Positions 8,101 to 10,567 of a DNA stretch of 10,567 bases are shown in pieces. Location: NCBI GenBank assembly GCA_002495735.1, contig DAGM01000033.1, forward strand, positions 1 through 10,567. The letters are read 5' to 3'. The number at the start of each line of letters is the position of its first letter. Positions within the stretch are counted from its first letter, which is position 1. The position numbers and the translations under genes are program-made. The notes below the pieces were generated by a model. The model was given only the letters and a program-made list of their open reading frames with translations, was not told the origin of the DNA and made no database searches. This DNA is from Euryarchaeota archaeon UBA54 (lineage in GTDB: Archaea > Thermoplasmatota > Poseidoniia > Poseidoniales > Thalassarchaeaceae).

Positions 8101-8817
8101 TTCTCGGTTCCACAGGCCCATAATTGACTCTGAGCCACCGACCAGAGAGTCGGATACCGATTGGATGAAGCAGGCGTGAGGTTGAGGGTGTTCGTAAGCG
8201 TTAGTTGAGTACTCCAGTTCTCCACTGGCAGGGTCGATGAACGAGTGGCCTTGAGCCGGCCCCTCGATGCCATAGGCCCAATGCAGTCCGGTATTGAACC
8301 ACTGGGGGCTGTTAGGTGCCGAGCGCTGGCTTGCGATCAAGTAACACATCTCGTCGAAGTAGGCGCGGGCATCAGCCTCGCTGGCAAAGTAGCCGTACTT
8401 CCAGCCCCAGTAGGTCCAGGTCCCTGCGAGTCGACGGAAGAGATTCCTCCCGTCAGCTTCTCCACCCATTCTCTCTTTGGCCTCTACAGTCTGAAGCCTC
8501 TCGTGGTCCGGTACACTACGCTGCAACCAGACGGGTACATTATCCTCTGGCACCTTGCGTAGATGCTTCGGAACACCGGCCTTGCGCAGGTACTTCTGAG
8601 CACACACCTTTCCAGGTACGCCAGTGAAGCCTGAGGGAAGTTTCACCCCCTCAATGGTATCTGCCATAGAACCGTCTGGGTTCCTAATCTCGACATCCAT
8701 CTCTATCCAGTCGAAGGTGTCGAACGGGTCATCACCGGCCGTTGTGAACCGACGCTCAATGACCATCCCCGATTCTGCGATTCCGGCTTCGGTATCTGCT
8801 TTGACTCTAGTCTGCAT
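5173..8817 (-). CDS. nrdJ: Adenosylcobalamin-dependent (class II) ribonucleotide reductase
   Basis: Reduces ribonucleotides to deoxyribonucleotides with a thiyl radical made from coenzyme B12, so it works with or without oxygen and needs no second subunit. Numbered from the ATG at 8815-8817 (1214 aa), the active-site motif NPCSE lies at 501-505, with radical cysteine C503 between N501 and E505. The redox pair is probably C216 (HACFIQ) and C514 (DTACNL). The phosphate-binding APTGTIG stretch is near 702-708. A TSCPD-type domain covers roughly 1015-1085, and the tail is a cysteine-rich ribbon (C1187, C1190, C1201, C1204, then C1207 and C1213) suited to re-reducing the active site. I see no ATP-cone at the N-terminus. 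Length, domain order and many conserved blocks resemble the approximately 1200-aa NrdJ of alphaproteobacteria more than the archaeal enzymes I know, suggesting transfer from bacteria. The 8817 start is chosen for its GGAGG; GTG 8865 and ATG 8832 are in-frame alternatives. Confidence 0.96.
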   Translation of the reverse strand: MQTRVKADTEAGIAESGMVIERRFTTAGDDPFDTFDWIEMDVEIRNPDGSMADTIEGVKLPSGFTGVPGKVCAQKYLRKAGVPKHLRKVPEDNVPVWLQRSVPDHERLQTVEAKERMGGEADGRNLFRRLAGTWTYWGWKYGYFASEADARAYFDEMCYLIASQRSAPNSPQWFNTGLHWAYGIEGPAQGHSFIDPASGELEYSTNAYEHPQPHACFIQSVSDSLVGGSESIMGLWNREALLFKFGSGTGSNFSRIRGAGEPLSGGGSSSGLLSFLKIGDRAAGAIKSGGTTRRAAKMVTLDLDHPDIEEYIDWKSSEEEKVSALVIGSNILQKHANVLMDAIWEYGDDEGRFDQNANLGLRRAMVRAIGEHVPPPHIQRILDLAKQGWKGVDFEVLDTDWQGEAYLTVSGQNSNNSVRVPNRFMESVKEGGDWNLYWRTELESSEAEGRDPEPCKTLDAGELWNKVAYTAWACADPGVQYDTTINEWHTCPEGGRINGSNPCSEYMFLDDTACNLASINLLHYYDLNTQTFQIDDFRHSVRLWTTTLEISVLMAQFPSEEIARKSYEYRTLGLGYCNIGSLLMHMGIPYDDERAYAICGAITSIMCGETYSTSAEMASILGTFSDYERNSEHMLKVMRNHRRAAYDSPVDEYEGLTVPPMGINSKKCPKDLLEAARESWDRAVRDGEEHGYRNAQTTVIAPTGTIGLVMGADTTGVEPQFSLVQFKTLAGGGSLRIVNKGVPNALRRLGYSDSKCKTIEEYIVGTGRLSGCPTLPVNRMKEVGFSVEDLAAVEKKMGDVFDLRSAFAPTLLGKELCTGALGMSEEQYEDSFFDTLDFLGFTSEEIEAAQSHIFGNLTIEGAPGLKKEHLAVFDCATPCGAKGTRSIAWPAHVKMMASAQPFISGAISKTINMPSNSTVDDVREAYNLSHTTMNKACAVYRDCSKLSQPLMNKLVEDTELAEEVTEEEKLVERMVVETVKALPLPESVAQPVAESFVKFIATRRTLPDRKRAISTKARIGGHSVRLITGEYPDGKLGEIILVTSKEGAAWRAMLNQFAIAVSIALQHGVPLEAFIKVFTFQKFEPSGPVEGGSGRVKMASSLVDWIFRELAIDYAGRDDLAHVGVEDFDQFSISKPEITEEGVMRVEGEKREVQMTLDATVAPLQEKDAESRTRQAARERGFTGDICDECGSSQMVRNGTCLKCNACGSTTGCS

Positions 8818-8991
8818 ACCCTCTCCCTCCATCGTCGATTCCGATTCGATTTGTCCCTGTCCCACGCAAGGGATTCACTCTTCCTAATGGAGGGTGTTTA
8901 ATGATTGAGGAAATCTTCAGTTGTCTCAGAGGCGAATCAAGGAATTATTCCCTGCTCCCATAGAACACCAATTGTTAGATTATTGATTCTA
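8818..8991 (-). other. Leader / promoter gap between the osmC-like gene and nrdJ
   Basis: About 174 nt lie between the stop of the OsmC-like gene and the preferred nrdJ start. On the minus strand CATTAAACA (8895-8903) is a weak TATA-like candidate that would place transcription near 8872. A small interrupted palindrome, GGAAT-T-ATTCC, occupies 8941-8951. The region next to the OsmC stop is AT-rich. No conserved B12-box, NrdR-box pair or strong terminator stem with a T-run was found. Confidence 0.35.
8826..8830 (-). promoter_or_regulatory. Ribosome binding site deciding the nrdJ start
   Basis: On the minus strand this reads GGAGG, 8 nt upstream of the ATG at 8815-8817. It lies within the longer frame that opens at GTG 8863-8865. 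Neither that GTG nor the ATG at 8830-8832 has a site of similar quality, so the encoded protein probably starts MQTRVKAD. If transcription begins just upstream of the GTG, a nearly leaderless GTG start remains possible. Confidence 0.55.
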
Positions 8992-9384
8992 TTAGGTTCT
9001 CATATCAAGTGACCAATCCAACGATGCTCCTGAACGAGTAATCATTATCCCGACTCTACAGTATCTCTCGTGACTACTTTCAATGAGCCGGCGGACAAGG
9101 GCTTCGGGAACATCGCCTTTGATGATGTAATTCATGTTGACAGATGTGAAAACCTTGGGAACTTTTTCCGCCATCTCAACCTCAATTTCGACTGTCGCAT
9201 ATTCCACATTTGCTATTCTATGTTTCAGACCATCAATTACATCGATCAAAGAGCAAGCAGCATGTGCGTGAATTACCATCTCTGTAGGGCTAGGGGAAGA
9301 GTCACCGTAGATTCCGAAGCTCTTACCGCTAGAAGCGGTACCAACATAACCGCCTGCTCCGGTCCACTTTACCTCCCCCTTCAT
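8992..9384 (-). CDS. OsmC/Ohr-family thiol peroxiredoxin-like protein
   Basis: A 130-residue protein of the OsmC fold. Characterised members reduce organic or inorganic hydroperoxides through a reactive cysteine pair in the cytoplasm. Both expected cysteines are present: C44 in AHAACSLIDV, which follows the SPSPTEM segment at the start of the central helix, and C109 in HERYCRVG. The length is normal for short OsmC proteins, and there is no signal peptide or membrane segment. The ATG at 9382-9384 has GGTGA (9392-9396) 7 nt upstream. It lies behind nrdJ on the same strand with a gap of about 175 nt, and back-to-back with the isocitrate dehydrogenase gene. The peroxide substrate and reductant cannot be told from sequence, and some OsmC relatives have no proven peroxidase activity. 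Confidence 0.9.
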   Translation of the reverse strand: MKGEVKWTGAGGYVGTASSGKSFGIYGDSSPSPTEMVIHAHAACSLIDVIDGLKHRIANVEYATVEIEVEMAEKVPKVFTSVNMNYIIKGDVPEALVRRLIESSHERYCRVGIMITRSGASLDWSLDMRT

Positions 9385-9406
9385 GCCTCACTCACCGGCG
9401 CCATAG

Positions 9407-9431
9407 CCCTTGAAGGGTTGGCTTCATGAAG
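9407..9431. promoter_or_regulatory. Cluster of inverted and direct repeats in the osmC-like / icd divergent gap
   Basis: Three overlapping symmetries sit here. CCCTT-G-AAGGG (9407-9417) is a palindrome around one base. CTTCATGAAG (9422-9431) is a perfect 10-bp palindrome that includes a candidate icd ATG. TGAAG (9411-9415) also pairs with CTTCA (9422-9426) across a 6-nt loop. TGAAGGG occurs twice in direct orientation (9411-9417 and 9427-9433). No TATA box is evident in this gap. An operator shared by the two divergent genes, or an mRNA hairpin over the icd start, would both fit. Function is inference. Confidence 0.4.
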
Positions 9432-10567
9432 GGGGGGTCGGTCGGCGCGCTGAGAGACATGGTCGAGGGTACCCAAGTATCGATGGTGGAAGGCCGCCTG
9501 AGCGTGCCCGATGACCCCATCGTGTACTACATCGAAGGTGATGGTATAGGAATCGATATCACACCGGTCATGATGGCTGTGGTAAACGCCGCAGTCAAGC
9601 ATGCCTATGGAGGCCAGCGCAGCATTCATTGGAGTGAGGTACTGGCCGGGCAGAAAGCATTCGATGCCACCGGTGAGTGGCTACCCGAGGCCACCAAGGA
9701 AGCAATGCGCGAGGGGCTAGTCTCGATTAAGGGACCATTGACAACTCCAGTAGGCGGCGGCATTCGCAGTCTCAACGTGGCGCTCCGCCAACAACTCGAC
9801 CTCTATGCATGCGTTCGCCCCGTTCGCTGGTACACAGGATCTCCAAGCCCAGTCAAGGATCCGGGAGCGGTGGATATGATTATCTTCCGAGAAAACAGCG
9901 AGGATGTCTATGCCGGTATAGAGTGGGAGGCGGGCAGTGATGAAGTCAACAAAGTAATCAACTTCCTTCAGAATGAGATGGGCGTCGACAAGATTCGATT
10001 CCCCAATACCAGCGGAATCGGCATCAAGCCAGTCAGTCAGGAGGGAACGGCACGTATCGTCCGCGCAGCTATCAATCATGCAATCGAGAACGACAAGGAC
10101 AGTGTGACACTGGTTCACAAGGGCAACATCATGAAGTTCACAGAGGGAGGCTTCCGTGACTGGGGATATCAACTTGCAAAGGATGAATTCAGAGCCACTG
10201 AACTCGATGGCGGGCCCTGGTGCACCATGACCAACCCGAGAACAGGCACTGAGATCACTATCAAGGACGTCATTGCGGATGCCATGCTCCAACAGGTTCT
10301 CACTCGACCTCACGAGTACAGCGTGCTGACCACCATGAACCTCAACGGCGACTACATCTCGGACGCGCTTGCAGCTCAAGTCGGGGGCATCGGAATTGCT
10401 CCCGGTGCCAACATCAATTACGACACAGGGGTCGCCATCTTCGAGGCCACTCACGGCACCGCTCCCAAGTATGCCGGGCAAGACAAGGTCAACCCTGGCA
10501 GTCTGATTCTGTCGGCGGAGATGATGCTGCGCCACATAGGCTGGACAGAGGCTGCCGACCTCATCGT
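9426..10567 (+). CDS. icd: NADP-type isocitrate dehydrogenase (3' end cut by window edge)
   Basis: Oxidises and decarboxylates isocitrate to 2-oxoglutarate in the TCA cycle. The visible 380 codons follow the E. coli Icd pattern closely: IEGDGIG at 36-42, [19 protein letters not shown] around 102-120, [12 protein letters not shown] with Y162, [10 protein letters not shown] with K232, and [17 protein letters not shown] near 343-357. Lysine 348 and tyrosine 349 match the E. coli residues that choose NADP over NAD; the remaining cofactor residues lie beyond the right edge. Serine 115 matches the serine phosphorylated by AceK in E. coli, but no kinase gene is seen here. About 40 C-terminal residues are probably missing. 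The start is uncertain: ATG 9426 has a weak GAAGGG 8 nt upstream, while ATG 9459 and ATG 9483 are in frame and would lose only the variable N-terminus. High similarity to bacterial Icd suggests a bacterial-type lineage of the gene. Confidence 0.95.
   Translation, partial: MKGGSVGALRDMVEGTQVSMVEGRLSVPDDPIVYYIEGDGIGIDITPVMMAVVNAAVKHAYGGQRSIHWSEVLAGQKAFDATGEWLPEATKEAMREGLVSIKGPLTTPVGGGIRSLNVALRQQLDLYACVRPVRWYTGSPSPVKDPGAVDMIIFRENSEDVYAGIEWEAGSDEVNKVINFLQNEMGVDKIRFPNTSGIGIKPVSQEGTARIVRAAINHAIENDKDSVTLVHKGNIMKFTEGGFRDWGYQLAKDEFRATELDGGPWCTMTNPRTGTEITIKDVIADAMLQQVLTRPHEYSVLTTMNLNGDYISDALAAQVGGIGIAPGANINYDTGVAIFEATHGTAPKYAGQDKVNPGSLILSAEMMLRHIGWTEAADLI

Noticed and set aside
8818..8991. Possible cobalamin riboswitch in front of the B12-dependent reductase
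   Set aside because: I could not find the conserved B12-box or the multi-stem layout in either strand of this gap, and it is short for such an element. A covariance-model search would settle it.
9717..10535. Long minus-strand open frame (272 codons) opposite the isocitrate dehydrogenase gene
   Set aside because: It lies antisense to a highly conserved enzyme whose plus-strand frame is unmistakable. Its translation shows no recognisable domain, so it is a shadow of that gene's codon pattern.
1..10567. CRISPR, toxin-antitoxin, prophage, insertion sequence or other accessory system
   Set aside because: All six genes are housekeeping families. There are no regularly spaced repeats, transposase motifs, terminal inverted repeats or small paired genes.

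Overview
The window carries six protein-coding genes and almost no free space. It looks like the chromosome of a free-living archaeon: it has transcription factor B and the B subunit of DNA topoisomerase VI, TATA-like elements near the expected distance from starts, and purine-rich ribosome binding sites 7-8 nt upstream of most starts. A euryarchaeal / Thermoplasmatota-type (for example marine) archaeon is my best guess. That is inference, because no rRNA or ribosomal protein gene is present to settle it. The metabolic genes (NrdJ, isocitrate dehydrogenase, a fused aconitase-family hydro-lyase) look bacterial in type and sit among archaeal information-processing genes, a mix often produced by inter-domain transfer.

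Layout. On the minus strand from the left edge: topoisomerase VI subunit B (1-1971, C-terminus cut by the window edge), then an 82-nt gap, then a fused aconitase / isopropylmalate-dehydratase-type hydro-lyase (2054-4051). A divergent promoter gap with a clear TATA-like box leads to TFB on the plus strand (4231-5163). TFB converges on a large adenosylcobalamin-dependent ribonucleotide reductase on the minus strand (5173-8817). The two stop codons are 9 nt apart and lie in the arms of a small palindrome. Behind the reductase, also on the minus strand, is an OsmC-like peroxiredoxin (8992-9384). It diverges from an NADP-type isocitrate dehydrogenase on the plus strand (from 9426, cut by the right edge). 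The gap between those last two genes is only about 40 nt and is packed with overlapping inverted repeats.

How the genes relate. TFB and Topo VI serve transcription initiation and DNA topology, and NrdJ supplies dNTPs for replication. The aconitase-family enzyme and isocitrate dehydrogenase could catalyse consecutive TCA-cycle steps (citrate to isocitrate to 2-oxoglutarate), although they are not in one operon and the hydro-lyase's substrate cannot be read from the sequence. The OsmC-like protein is a housekeeping thiol peroxidase candidate. No stretch longer than about 175 nt lacks a gene. I saw no tRNA, rRNA, CRISPR array, insertion sequence or prophage signal, and nothing that amounts to a new defence or mobile system.
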